From the NCBI GenBank assembly GCA_913774665.1, contig CAJYHN010000010.1, positions 62,001 through 126,000 on the forward strand: a stretch of 64,000 bases of DNA, written 5' to 3'. This DNA comes from an uncultured Microbacterium sp. (GTDB lineage Bacteria > Actinomycetota > Actinomycetes > Actinomycetales > Microbacteriaceae). Below the pieces are notes generated by a model. It did no database searches, was not told the origin of the DNA, and was given only the letters and a program-made list of their open reading frames with translations. Positions 1 through 7,564 of the stretch are shown here, piece by piece (the first letter of the stretch is position 1; the number at the start of each line of letters is the position of its first letter). The position numbers and the translations under genes were made by a program.

Positions 1-52
1 TCGATACGCGTCCACACGAGCGGCGCGCCGACGGAACGCGGGGCGGACGGGA

Positions 53-430
53 TCACGCAGCGCGGACGAACGACCGAGACGGCTTCGACGCGGAGGGAGC
101 GGTCCGCGACGGGACTGCCGTGGCAGCGGGCTCGTCGAGAGCGATGTCGAGGCTGAGGCCGCGCGAGGAGTTGGCGTCATTGGCCATCCGCTTCAGCAGG
201 TTCTGGTCGAGCGCCTCGGGCTGCTCGGAGTCGAAGACGAACCGCAGGGGGATGGACGGCTGCAGCCAGATCGTCGATCGTCCCACCGGCTCGTCGGCGC
301 CGTGCACCCAGGAGAGCGTGAAGCTCTCGCCGCGGCGCAACTTGGTGGCGACGACCACCTTGAGATGCGCCAGCATGCGGTCGTCGATGCGGATCGGCTC
401 GGTCGTCGTGCCGTAGTAGAGCTTCGCCAT
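53..430 (-). CDS. DUF7882-type small protein, copy 1
   Basis: This 125-residue protein belongs to a small family I associate with Microbacteriaceae. It opens MAKLYYGTTTEP and carries the core seen in the two other copies here: a D-R-x-L-[AS]-H-[LV]-[KR]-V-V block, then KLRRGE, a tryptophan or aromatic stretch, [ST]-[IL]-W and PSIPL-x-F-x-F. The C-terminal third is a low-complexity Ala/Pro/Ser tail missing from the other copies. Some public entries for such proteins are labelled ATP-dependent DNA ligase, but no ligase motif is present and the function is unknown. It is divergent from a MarR gene 80 bases away, which suggests control by that regulator. The family call is from memory of the pattern. 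Confidence 0.8.
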   Translation of the reverse strand: MAKLYYGTTTEPIRIDDRMLAHLKVVVATKLRRGESFTLSWVHGADEPVGRSTIWLQPSIPLRFVFDSEQPEALDQNLLKRMANDANSSRGLSLDIALDEPAATAVPSRTAPSASKPSRSFVRAA

Positions 431-467
431 GATGTACCCCTCTGCTCGTTGCTCGTTTGAGAACTTA

Positions 468-480
468 CTAGGTAGACTAG
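468..480. promoter_or_regulatory. Inverted repeat between DUF7882 copy 1 and MarR gene
   Basis: The 80-base divergent intergenic region contains CTAG-GTAGA-CTAG, a short inverted repeat that overlaps a possible -10 element (TAGACT). Its position between a MarR regulator and its divergent neighbour is typical for an operator. That it binds this MarR protein is inference. Confidence 0.35.
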
Positions 481-510
481 CGAATAGGCAAGCGAGATAT
501 TAGGAGACCG

Positions 511-1104
511 ATGTCTGAAGACAACGCGGCACCTCCGTCGTACTGGTACAGCGACAGCGCGGACGACGAGCGCGGAGCGCGCGTGATGGAGGCGATGCGC
601 GCGTACCGCTCAGCCGAGATGGCGATGCGTCGTCGCACGCAGGACTCCATGTCGATGGGCGAGAACGAACTCCTCGTCCTGCGCTTCCTCACGCGGGCCA
701 GTGGCACGGGCCGGGACGTGACCCCCATCGACCTCGCCCGCCATCTCGGAGTGTCGACGGCGTCCGTGACGGCCCTGCTCGATCGACTCGAGCGGTCGGG
801 GCATCTTCAGCGCACGCCGCATCCCTCCGACCGCCGCAAGGTGGTCATCACCTCCACTCCGCATGCCGACGAGGAGATGCGCGAGACCCTCCGATCGATG
901 CACGCGCGCATGATGCAGGCGACCCGTGGGATGTCCGAGAGCGAGACGGTGGCCGTGACGGCGTTCCTCCAGCGCATGCGGTGCGCTGTCGCCGATGCCT
1001 GCGAGGTCTCGGGTCGTGCCTGCTGTGCGCTGTTCGCTCCCCCGAGTTCCGTGCCCTCGATCGCTTCGACCGGCGCGGCAGCCACCCCCAGCGCGGCAGC
1101 CTGA
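511..1104 (+). CDS. MarR-family transcriptional regulator 1
   Basis: This 197-residue protein has a MarR winged helix-turn-helix. The central part reads DLARHLGVSTASVTALLDRL (recognition helix) followed by the wing HPSDRRKVVI, the diagnostic MarR DPSDRR-type motif. The start is the ATG preceded by TAGGAG at a suitable distance. The C-terminus is unusual: past the dimerisation helix, where the second MarR in this window ends, it adds about 30 residues with a cysteine cluster (C-x5-C-x6-CC). It probably represses itself and the divergent DUF7882 gene. The ligand is unknown, and a redox role for the cysteines is only a possibility. Confidence 0.88.
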   Translation: MSEDNAAPPSYWYSDSADDERGARVMEAMRAYRSAEMAMRRRTQDSMSMGENELLVLRFLTRASGTGRDVTPIDLARHLGVSTASVTALLDRLERSGHLQRTPHPSDRRKVVITSTPHADEEMRETLRSMHARMMQATRGMSESETVAVTAFLQRMRCAVADACEVSGRACCALFAPPSSVPSIASTGAAATPSAAA

Positions 1105-1245
1105 GGGCGGGGCTCCCTCGACCGGACGCAGGTGCCGCGTCTTCACGAACGACTCCGCCCTGGCCGGTCGTGCGGGGCCTGAGAAGGACCTTCCCGAGGC
1201 TCTTGACACCGGCGTTCGTCCAGCAGCGACGGAAATGGATTCTCG

Positions 1246-1950
1246 TCAGTCCGCGGCGCGCAGTGCTTCGGCGATCACCCGCGGATCGCCGAGGACGCGA
1301 AAGTGCCCTCCGCGCGCCAGGACGATGTTCCTCGCCCCCGCGAGCTCGCTCCCCTCGGGAATGTGGGGATCGAACGGGCCGAAGATCGAAACGATGCGGG
1401 TGTTCACCTCGGCCGAAGCGGCGAGCGCGCGCATCGTCGCGTCGCCCGAAGCGAAGGCGCGCAGCGAGGGGGTCGGCATCAGCCTGCTGTATCGCGACCC
1501 GCCGAACGGGGTGGCGACGGCGACCATCCCCCGCACGCGAGGGCCCGCGGGGCTGAACGCCATGACGTGCTTGCCGATGAGTCCGCCCTTGCTGTGCGCG
1601 ACCAGCAGAACGTCGTCGAGGCCGCGTGCGATCAGCACATCAGCCACGCGCCCCGCGGATTCGGCGATGGGTCGACGATTGCCGCCGAGTTCCGTCACGA
1701 CGTGGACGGGATGGCCGCGTTCGTGCAAGGCACGCGCGAGCGGCTCCATGAACCGCCACGTCTCGTAGATGCCCGGAAGCATGACGATCGGAGTCCGCTC
1801 CCCCGCAGCGAGGGAGTCGGGGGCGCCACGACCCCGCAGAGCGCGAAGCTGCGCCCGCACCGCGTAGACGTAGTCCTGTGCCCACCAGCCGACGTCGCGC
1901 ACGGCGGTGCGCAGTCGTTGCGGCAAGGTCGTCGCGGCATCCCTCGTCAT
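1246..1950 (-). CDS. Alpha/beta hydrolase, lipase-like
   Basis: This 234-residue protein has an alpha/beta-hydrolase fold. The nucleophile elbow reads AHSKGG, with the catalytic Ser in the G/A-H-S-x-G-G context of triacylglycerol-lipase-like and PGAP1-like hydrolases. An oxyanion-hole strand PIVMLPGIYETW precedes it and a late His lies in GGHFRVLGD. The start is the ATG at 1950; the open frame runs 17 codons further upstream but that stretch is not hydrolase-like. No signal peptide is evident, so a cytoplasmic esterase or lipase is likely. The substrate cannot be inferred and neighbouring genes give no clue. Confidence 0.82.
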   Translation of the reverse strand: MTRDAATTLPQRLRTAVRDVGWWAQDYVYAVRAQLRALRGRGAPDSLAAGERTPIVMLPGIYETWRFMEPLARALHERGHPVHVVTELGGNRRPIAESAGRVADVLIARGLDDVLLVAHSKGGLIGKHVMAFSPAGPRVRGMVAVATPFGGSRYSRLMPTPSLRAFASGDATMRALAASAEVNTRIVSIFGPFDPHIPEGSELAGARNIVLARGGHFRVLGDPRVIAEALRAAD

Positions 1951-2049
1951 GCCCCTATCGTGTCGCTCTCGGCACAACGAGACGGGCGGGTTGCCGCGCA
2001 CATCGGCTCGTGCGACACAACCCCGGGATCGCGGAAGGGGCGCCGACCG

Positions 2050-2055
2050 TACCGT
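2050..2055 (+). promoter_or_regulatory. -10 box of a leaderless gene
   Basis: TACCGT ends six bases before the ATG at 2062, placing the predicted transcription start at or next to the start codon. No Shine-Dalgarno sequence precedes the gene. Confidence 0.5.
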
Positions 2056-2061
2056 GTGGCC

Positions 2062-2304
2062 ATGGACATCTCAGACATCCGCTGGAACGAACCCGCCCGC
2101 CAGAAGATCCTCGACGACGCCGACGCCGTCCTGCGCGAGGCCGTCGTGGCCATCGCCCGGGACAGCGACGGAATCTCGTCGGATGAGGCCTTCGCGCAGA
2201 TCAACGCGCGCATCAAGGACCGCTTCATCGATTACGAGCCCGGCCCCGACATCCGCACCTACGCCGACGCGATCGCGGCGGGCGAGATCCCGACGACGTC
2301 CTGA
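2062..2304 (+). CDS. Small conserved-looking protein, unknown function
   Basis: This 80-residue acidic protein begins MDISDIRWNEPARQKILDDA and has predicted helices through an R/D/E-rich middle. The start is the ATG six bases after a TACCGT box, and codon usage is normal for this genome. It is followed by a GC-rich hairpin (2321-2348). I do not recognise a domain. It stands alone between a hydrolase on the opposite strand and another small gene. Confidence 0.68.
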   Translation: MDISDIRWNEPARQKILDDADAVLREAVVAIARDSDGISSDEAFAQINARIKDRFIDYEPGPDIRTYADAIAAGEIPTTS

Positions 2305-2320
2305 ACCCCGAGCGTCGAAA

Positions 2321-2348
2321 GCGGCCCCGCGAGAATCCACGGGGCCGC
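2321..2348 (+). terminator. Hairpin after the 2062 gene
   Basis: GCGGCCCCG pairs with CGGGGCCGC around a 10-base loop, 16 bases past the stop codon. There is no long T tract, as is common in actinobacterial terminators. Confidence 0.6.
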
Positions 2349-2454
2349 CTTCGTATCGGCTGGGAGAACGCGACCGGAGCCCGGCACCGACGTAGCCTTC
2401 CGGTACCCGGCCCCGGCATCGCCGGCACGGATGACGCCACTCTCGGCGTCCCCG

Positions 2455-2506
2455 ACGACTCCCGCCCGTCGAGCCCGTCCCCCACTCGGCTCCGGACGGG
2501 AGTCGT
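2455..2506 (-). terminator. Hairpin after the 2514-2702 gene
   Basis: ACGACTCCCGCCCG pairs with CGGACGGGAGTCGT (one mismatch) immediately past the minus-strand stop codon. The loop is long, about 24 bases. Confidence 0.45.
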
Positions 2507-2513
2507 CGTCCGC

Positions 2514-2702
2514 TTAGCGGTCCTCGCCGTATCCGCGGATGCTGCGCAGATCGTCCTTGAGGTCCTGCTGAGCGGGCTCGTCGTCGTGGACGGCGGCGTC
2601 CGCCGCACGTTGCTGCTGCGCCCCGGCCTTCTTCTCCTCCACGCCGGCGTCGGTGGCGCCATCCATGACGGGGGCGTCCTGCGTCTCTTCTCGATCGGTC
2701 AT
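2514..2702 (-). CDS. Small hydrophilic protein, unknown function
   Basis: This 62-residue, highly charged protein (MTDREETQDAPVMDGATDAG...) is rich in Asp, Glu, Ala and Gln and looks intrinsically disordered. A strong AGGAGG lies six bases before the ATG, and this is the main evidence that the gene is real. No domain is recognised. It sits between two minor genes and upstream, on the opposite strand, of the terC riboswitch region. Confidence 0.62.
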   Translation of the reverse strand: MTDREETQDAPVMDGATDAGVEEKKAGAQQQRAADAAVHDDEPAQQDLKDDLRSIRGYGEDR

Positions 2703-2981
2703 CGTCGTCCTCCTCGGAATAGGTCCTTCCCGGCATCCTGTTGCTTCCGCCCCCGCGCCGGCCGGGGCTTGCGCCATCCGGCCACCGGTGCTCAAGACCC
2801 GTGATGTCCGGGTGGCGCCGTTCGAGGGCGGCCCCTTCGACGTCGATGTCGGCGACGATCCGGTCGAGCCCTTTCGTCGCCGCCTTCCGCAGGCCTTTGG
2901 ACGTCGGAGTCCACCATCCACCCGAGGCCTAACACAGCGGATAGACCGTCGTCCAGTCCCGGAACGCGGAGCAGGATGCCG

Positions 2982-2987
2982 TAGAAT
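2982..2987 (+). promoter_or_regulatory. -10 box of the terC transcript
   Basis: TAGAAT sits seven bases upstream of the first conserved part of the putative riboswitch, so transcription would start near 2994, exactly where the leader RNA should begin. The -35 region is weak. The stretch 2703-2981 has no gene I can support. Confidence 0.5.
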
Positions 2988-2993
2988 CGGGCC

Positions 2994-3100
2994 CAGCAAG
3001 GGGAGTACTCCCACCGCGACGTTCTCGTCAATACGGATCACGCCATCGTGAGCCCGGGACGTCGGCCCATCTCGCCGGGTGGAGGAGACCTTGGTGTCCT
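2994..3100 (+). ncRNA. yybP-ykoY-type manganese riboswitch
   Basis: The leader of the terC gene contains AAGGGGAGTA near its 5' end and GGAGGAGACCTTGG near its 3' end. These match the two conserved internal-loop strands (GGGGAGUA and GAGACCUU) of the yybP-ykoY aptamer, which binds Mn2+. A GC-rich central arm separates them (GGATCACGCCATCGTGAG and flanking bases). Genes for TerC-like exporters are a known target of this riboswitch class. The downstream ribosome binding site (TTGGAGG) lies directly after the aptamer, so control of translation initiation is plausible. Boundaries are approximate. Confidence 0.75.
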
Positions 3101-3130
3101 GTCGTACACCTATTTCCCTTGGAGGCCGCC

Positions 3131-4153
3131 ATGGGCGTCACCCCCCTGATCTGGATCATCACGATCGCGATCACCATCGCCTTCTTCGTGTTCGAGTTCT
3201 TCGCGCACGTCCGAAAGCCCCACGAACCCTCGATCGCCGAATCCGCCCGCTGGTCGGCGTTCTACATCGGGCTCGCTCTCCTTTTCGGCGTCGGCATCGG
3301 AGTGTTCTCCGGCTGGACGTACGGCGGAGAGTACTTCGCCGGTTATCTGACCGAGAAGGCGTTGTCGATCGACAACCTCTTCGTGTTCCTGATCATCATG
3401 ACCGGGTTCGCCGTGCCGAAGATCTACCAGCAGAAGGTGCTGATGATCGGCATCGTGATCGCTCTGATCATGCGCGGTGCCTTCATCGCCGTGGGCGCCG
3501 CGCTCATCGAGAACTTCTCCTGGATCTTCTACATCTTCGGAGCCCTGCTGCTGTTCCTCGCCTATCGCCAAGCGTTCGCGCACGGTGAGAGCGACCCCGC
3601 GAACGGCAGATTCATGACACTCGTGCGCCGCGTCCTGCCCGTGAGCGAGGAGTACAACGACGACAAGCTGACCGTGCGCAAGAACGGTAAGCGATTCGTC
3701 ACCCCGATGCTGCTCGTGATCATCGCCATCGGCTTCATCGACCTCGTCTTCGCCGTCGACTCGATCCCCGCGATCTACGGCCTGACGAACGAGGCCTACA
3801 TCGTCTTCACCGCCAACGCGTTCGCGCTGATGGGGCTGCGCCAGCTCTACTTCCTCATCGGCGGCCTGCTGGAGCGTCTGGTCTACCTCGCGCAGGGTCT
3901 CGCGGTCATTCTGGCGTTCATCGGCGTCAAGCTCATCTTCCACGCTCTGCACGTGAACGAGCTGCCGTTCATCAATGGCGGCGAGCCGCTGCTGTGGGTG
4001 CCCGAGATCCCCATCTGGTTCTCGTTGCTGTTCATCGCGGCGACGGTGGCGGTGGCGACCTTCCTCAGCCTGCGCAAGACCCGCAACGACGACGAGAAGA
4101 AGAAGCGGGAGACCTTCGAGGGCGACAAGGTCATCCACGCTCCCGAAGACTGA
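3131..4153 (+). CDS. TerC-family integral membrane protein
   Basis: This 340-residue membrane protein of the TerC/Alx family has about eight or nine hydrophobic segments. Acidic residues lie within helices in conserved contexts such as EKALSIDNLFVF and FIDLVFAVDSIPAI, the family signature with membrane-embedded Asp residues implicated in metal transport. The start is the ATG at 3131, preceded by GGAGG; an in-frame ATG at 3119 would lie upstream of that site. The riboswitch in front supports a role in Mn2+ efflux, or in metalation of exported proteins as proposed for other TerC proteins. A terminator follows the stop. Confidence 0.9.
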   Translation: MGVTPLIWIITIAITIAFFVFEFFAHVRKPHEPSIAESARWSAFYIGLALLFGVGIGVFSGWTYGGEYFAGYLTEKALSIDNLFVFLIIMTGFAVPKIYQQKVLMIGIVIALIMRGAFIAVGAALIENFSWIFYIFGALLLFLAYRQAFAHGESDPANGRFMTLVRRVLPVSEEYNDDKLTVRKNGKRFVTPMLLVIIAIGFIDLVFAVDSIPAIYGLTNEAYIVFTANAFALMGLRQLYFLIGGLLERLVYLAQGLAVILAFIGVKLIFHALHVNELPFINGGEPLLWVPEIPIWFSLLFIAATVAVATFLSLRKTRNDDEKKKRETFEGDKVIHAPED

Positions 4154-4162
4154 CCTGGTGAC

Positions 4163-4192
4163 GAAGGGCCCGCGGCACGCTGCGGGCCCTTC
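4163..4192 (+). terminator. terC terminator
   Basis: GAAGGGCCCGC pairs perfectly with GCGGGCCCTTC around an 8-base loop, ten bases past the stop. It is followed by TCGTGATG with no T tract. Confidence 0.7.
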
Positions 4193-4253
4193 GTGATGTC
4201 TGCCGCATCACCGCGACGAACGCAACCCCGGCGAGCGCGCGATCGCCCCGCCC

Positions 4254-4259
4254 TACCGT
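4254..4259 (+). promoter_or_regulatory. -10 box of a leaderless gene
   Basis: TACCGT ends seven bases before the ATG at 4267. This placement argues for that ATG over the in-frame GTG at 4258, which overlaps the box. Confidence 0.45.
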
Positions 4260-4266
4260 GGCCGTC

Positions 4267-5232
4267 ATGACGCGATTCGGCTACACCCTCATGACCGAGC
4301 AGAGCGGCCCCAAGGCCCTCGTCGACTACGCCGTCGGTGCCGAGCGCGCCGGCTACGACTTCCTCGTCTCGAGCGACCATTACTCCCCGTGGCTCACCAG
4401 CCAGGGCCACGCGCCCTACGCCTGGACGGTGCTCGGGGCGGTCGCGCAGGCCACCGCCGACGTCGAGCTCATGACCTACGTGACCTGCCCGACCGTTCGC
4501 TACCACCCCGCCGTGGTGGCGCAGAAGGCGGCGACCCTTCAGCTTCTGTCGGACGGTCGCTTCACTCTGGGCCTGGGATCCGGCGAGAACCTGAACGAGC
4601 ACGTCGTGGGCGAGGGATGGCCCGCTGTTCACGCTCGTCAGGACATGCTCGTGGAGGCGATCGAGATCATCCGCGCACTGCACACGGGCGATCTCGTCAC
4701 CTACGACGGCGAGTATTTCCGCGTCGACTCCGCACGCGTATGGGATGCCCCCGACGGTGGCGTCCCGATCGGTGTCGCCGTGTCGGGCGAGCACTCGATC
4801 GAACGCTTCGCCCCGCTCGGCGACCACCTGATCACCACCGAACCGGACGGTGATCTGATCGCCGGATGGAATGAGCACCACGAGGGACCCTCCCGGAAGA
4901 TCGGACAGATCCCCATCAGTTGGGACCCGGACAAGGATGCCGCGGTCGCCCGCGCCCACGATCAGTTCCGGTGGTTCGCGGGTGGCTGGGCGGTCAACGC
5001 CGACCTTCCCACTCCCGCGGGCTTCGCGGGTGCGTCGCAGTTCGTGCGGCCCGAGGACGTCGCCGAGTCGATCGCCTGCGGCCCGGATCTCGATGAGCTC
5101 GCGGACAGCGTCCGTCCCTTCATCGACGCGGGTTTCACCGACATCGCGATCGTCCAGGTGGGCGACGAGCAGCAGCAGCGTTTCGTCGACGAGATCGCGG
5201 CACCGCTTCTCGAGAAGCTCCGCGCTCTGTGA
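4267..5232 (+). CDS. F420-dependent LLM-class oxidoreductase (TIGR03557-type)
   Basis: This 321-residue luciferase-like (bacterial TIM-barrel) oxidoreductase is close to F420-dependent glucose-6-phosphate dehydrogenase. Visible signatures are RFGYTLMTEQ at the N-terminus, the SSDHYSPW segment, the LGLGSGENLNEH phosphate/F420-binding loop, and the C-terminal FTDIAIVQVG strand. Length fits the family, about 315-330 residues. Members use reduced or oxidised cofactor F420 for hydride transfer; the substrate of this subgroup is not established. The gene is monocistronic between two hairpins. Another putative F420 enzyme lies at 7187-7564. Confidence 0.88.
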   Translation: MTRFGYTLMTEQSGPKALVDYAVGAERAGYDFLVSSDHYSPWLTSQGHAPYAWTVLGAVAQATADVELMTYVTCPTVRYHPAVVAQKAATLQLLSDGRFTLGLGSGENLNEHVVGEGWPAVHARQDMLVEAIEIIRALHTGDLVTYDGEYFRVDSARVWDAPDGGVPIGVAVSGEHSIERFAPLGDHLITTEPDGDLIAGWNEHHEGPSRKIGQIPISWDPDKDAAVARAHDQFRWFAGGWAVNADLPTPAGFAGASQFVRPEDVAESIACGPDLDELADSVRPFIDAGFTDIAIVQVGDEQQQRFVDEIAAPLLEKLRAL

Positions 5233-5237
5233 CGGGT

Positions 5238-5261
5238 CGGGGTGCGCCTCGGCGCACCCCG
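5238..5261. terminator. Bidirectional terminator between convergent genes
   Basis: CGGGGTGCGCC pairs perfectly with GGCGCACCCCG around a two-base loop. It lies between the stop codons of the oxidoreductase (plus) and the XRE regulator (minus) and could serve both. Confidence 0.7.
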
Positions 5262-5264
5262 ATG

Positions 5265-6170
5265 TCACGTGCGTCCGATGTATCCGGCCTCGGCGACCCA
5301 ACGCTCGAGCTTCCAGACGGGGAAGCGGAAGATCCGGGCGACGGTGACCACGTCGTAGTCCGCTTCGGCGACGGCCGCGACCGCGAATGCCCGGAGGGAG
5401 GGGAATTCCCGACCGGCGAGAACCCCCTCACGCAGATCGGAGAAGGTCCGCGGTTCGCGGGCGACACCCGCATCCTGAGCGATGCGGACGTAGCGCGAGG
5501 TGGGCGGGAGCGCGTCGCGCTCGGCCACGAGAGGATCCGTCGGCGGGGGGACCACGCGGTTCTCCGTCTGGACGATCGTGGCGGTGGACGCAGGGGAGAC
5601 GGCTGACGGCGCCGCCGGGCCGTTCCCGATCCACGGCACCGGCGGAAGGGCGCCTCCCGACGATTCCTCCGTCGGTTCGATCGAAGGCCCCGCGGGCGCG
5701 GCGTGCACTCGCGACGGAGTGGAGGCGGTCGTCTCCGGCGCCGGGGTGTGCTTCACCCACGGAGCGGCGGGGAGCTCTCCGCCCCAGGTCGCCTCGCTCG
5801 GCACGACGGAAGGGCTCGGCGTGGGCGGTGGCACGGGCGGAGCCGACGCCATCCACGGCGCCGGCGGGAGGTCCCCACCCCAGATCACCTCGCTCGGCAC
5901 GACGTACGGACTCGCGGGTTCTCGATCTTCCCTGTCCCGAGCCGTCTCGCCGAACAACTCCGACAGGTCGATCTCGAAGGCCTCCGCGAGAGCGACGAGG
6001 GTAGCGAGCGAAGCCGTCGTGCGACCGGATTCGATCGCTCGAACACGCGACTCCGAGATCCCGGCTTCGAACGACAGGGCCGTCACGGACAGGTCGCGCT
6101 CGCGCCGCAGTCGACGGACTCGGTCAGCGAGGGTGTTGAGAACGGCGTCGAGGCGGTCGTCGACGGACAT
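5265..6170 (-). CDS. XRE-family regulator with triplicated linker motif
   Basis: This 301-residue protein has three parts. Residues about 15-75 form an XRE/Cro-type helix-turn-helix (SVTALSFEAGISESRVRAIESG, then LATLVALAEAFEIDLSELF). A Pro/Ala-rich linker of about 125 residues carries the same motif three times, roughly P-[ST]-E-x2-[WS]-GG-x-LP-x-[AV]-PW. A C-terminal helical part (about 225-301) ends in FRFPVWKLERWVAEAGYIGRT and resembles a second small DNA-binding or partner-binding helical domain. The ATG at 6170 is chosen over an in-frame GTG three codons upstream because GGAGGA sits nine bases before the ATG and abuts the GTG. Targets are unknown. Confidence 0.8.
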   Translation of the reverse strand: MSVDDRLDAVLNTLADRVRRLRRERDLSVTALSFEAGISESRVRAIESGRTTASLATLVALAEAFEIDLSELFGETARDREDREPASPYVVPSEVIWGGDLPPAPWMASAPPVPPPTPSPSVVPSEATWGGELPAAPWVKHTPAPETTASTPSRVHAAPAGPSIEPTEESSGGALPPVPWIGNGPAAPSAVSPASTATIVQTENRVVPPPTDPLVAERDALPPTSRYVRIAQDAGVAREPRTFSDLREGVLAGREFPSLRAFAVAAVAEADYDVVTVARIFRFPVWKLERWVAEAGYIGRT

Positions 6171-6435
6171 CGAGGTCACTCCTCCACCTCAGAGCACGCG
6201 CGCGATGCTGCGCCCTGCACGGGAGATCTCCCTCGAGTCGAGGAACCCGCCTCGACCGCGCCGTCTGATCGTGCCGACACCGTTCTCCCCCTCCGGCACC
6301 AAGCCGTCGACTCATGTCCGGGGGAGACACTGAACACTATCGTGTCCGACGAGCGCCGTGTGGAACATCCCCTCTGGGGAACCGGTGCGGCGCCCGCTCC
6401 CCCGCCGCGGACTCACCGGGCCGACCGTTTCTTCT

Positions 6436-6927
6436 TCACGCGCCGTCGCGCAGGTCGCGGAAGAACGTGTCGACGTGGGCGCGCAGCGCGTCGACCCGTC
6501 GATCGCGAGCGGCCTCGGCGTCGTGTCCGAGATAGGCAGGCGGATCGAGCCGCCGCACGTTCCGCGAGCACTCGAAGCGCGCGCACACGAGGGTTCCGAC
6601 GGTGTTGCCCGCGCGCCCGGCCTTCCCCGCGCGGCGGGCCGCGAAGAACACGACGTCGTTCGGCAACGTCACATCGGAGCACCACGAGCACTGGGGGCGC
6701 GTGCGCGTCGGTTGCTCGGCTTGCCGCAGCTGAAGACCGACGGGGCTCCCCTCGATGTCGGCGACCACGAATCCGAGGAGCGGGGCCTTGGCGTCACGCC
6801 AACCGAAGTAGTCGAGGCGTTCCCAGGGCGTCTCGTCGAGGTCGCCGGGGATGACGATGGAGCTGCGCTCACGCGTGGAGACGTTGACGAAGCTGGAACG
6901 GAGATCGGAGGCGGAGAGAGCGTGCAT
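6436..6927 (-). CDS. FBP-domain treble-clef zinc protein
   Basis: This 163-residue protein resembles the FBP_C family, whose C-terminal treble-clef zinc finger is related to the EF-G-binding protein FusB. A four-cysteine site is visible: CSWC in PQCSWCSDV and C-x4-C in LVCARFECSRN. The N-terminal half includes LDYFGWRDAKAPLLGFVV. FusB-type proteins release EF-G from the ribosome in fusidic-acid resistance; actinobacterial homologues are uncharacterised, so a translation-factor link here is family-based inference. The start is the ATG in MHALSASDLR. The 260 bases upstream (6928-7186) hold no gene I can support. Confidence 0.78.
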   Translation of the reverse strand: MHALSASDLRSSFVNVSTRERSSIVIPGDLDETPWERLDYFGWRDAKAPLLGFVVADIEGSPVGLQLRQAEQPTRTRPQCSWCSDVTLPNDVVFFAARRAGKAGRAGNTVGTLVCARFECSRNVRRLDPPAYLGHDAEAARDRRVDALRAHVDTFFRDLRDGA

Positions 6928-7186
6928 GAAGAGTCCCGTCGATGAGCCGCGTTGCACGAGGCGGCGCGGCGACGAACGCGCGGTGGAACCACGCGATGAT
7001 GAGCCCGTCTCGAGAGGACGGACGAGGTGGGCGCGTGCGGCGAAGCCGAGCGCCCGCGCCGGTCACCCGGCGAGGGAAGCGGCGTGCACGACGCCTGTGC
7101 CGTCGGCGCTCCGCGCGCCGACGACCCCCTCACGCCCGGAGGGCATCGACGAGGTGAAAGGGGGCATGAACCCCACCATACGCCTG

Positions 7187-7564
7187 TCAGCTTCGGAAGG
7201 CGGCCGAGCCGAGAACGCGTTCGACGGTCATCTCCAGGACGACCCGATCAGGGTTGACCCGCGGCTGCCGGTAACGGGCGGCGTACAACGCGACCGCGTG
7301 GCTCACGGCATCCGGATCATCGCTCACCCGCGCCGCACCCTCGAAACTGATCCACTTCGCCCCATCGACCGAACAGAGGGAGGCCCGACCACTGCGCTCC
7401 GCGTTGAGGAACTTCTGCGTTCCCCGCGAACCGATGACACGGACCACACCGTCCTCATACGTGAAGCCGACCGGGACGGAATGGACGCGCCCCGACCGTC
7501 CGATGGTCGAGAGGGTCGCCAGGTGGTATTCGCGGAGGAACTCGAAGGCGTCGTCGGTCAGCAC
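7187..7564 (-). CDS. F420-dependent PPOX-class protein
   Basis: This 125-residue split-barrel flavin/F420-binding protein starts VLTDDAFEFLREYHLATLSTI, the usual opening of the PPOX-class F420-dependent family. Typical strands VHSVPVGFTYEDGVVRVIGS and RASLCSVDG follow. Family members reduce small substrates or biliverdin with F420H2. The start is a GTG whose bases overlap the stop of the upstream 2H-phosphoesterase gene (the run GTGCTGA), so the two are translationally coupled. Confidence 0.85.
   Translation of the reverse strand: MLTDDAFEFLREYHLATLSTIGRSGRVHSVPVGFTYEDGVVRVIGSRGTQKFLNAERSGRASLCSVDGAKWISFEGAARVSDDPDAVSHAVALYAARYRQPRVNPDRVVLEMTVERVLGSAAFRS

Noticed and set aside
2792-3031. Minus-strand short frame upstream of terC
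   Set aside because: It overlaps the riboswitch region and has no ribosome binding site.
3110-4138. 342-codon open frame on the minus strand opposite terC
   Set aside because: The His/Glu/Asp-rich product is the reverse complement of membrane-helix codons; TerC is certain.
6928-7186. Short open frames between the FBP and PPOX genes
   Set aside because: No ribosome site, no -10 box at a start, and Arg/Pro-rich products; I treat the stretch as non-coding.
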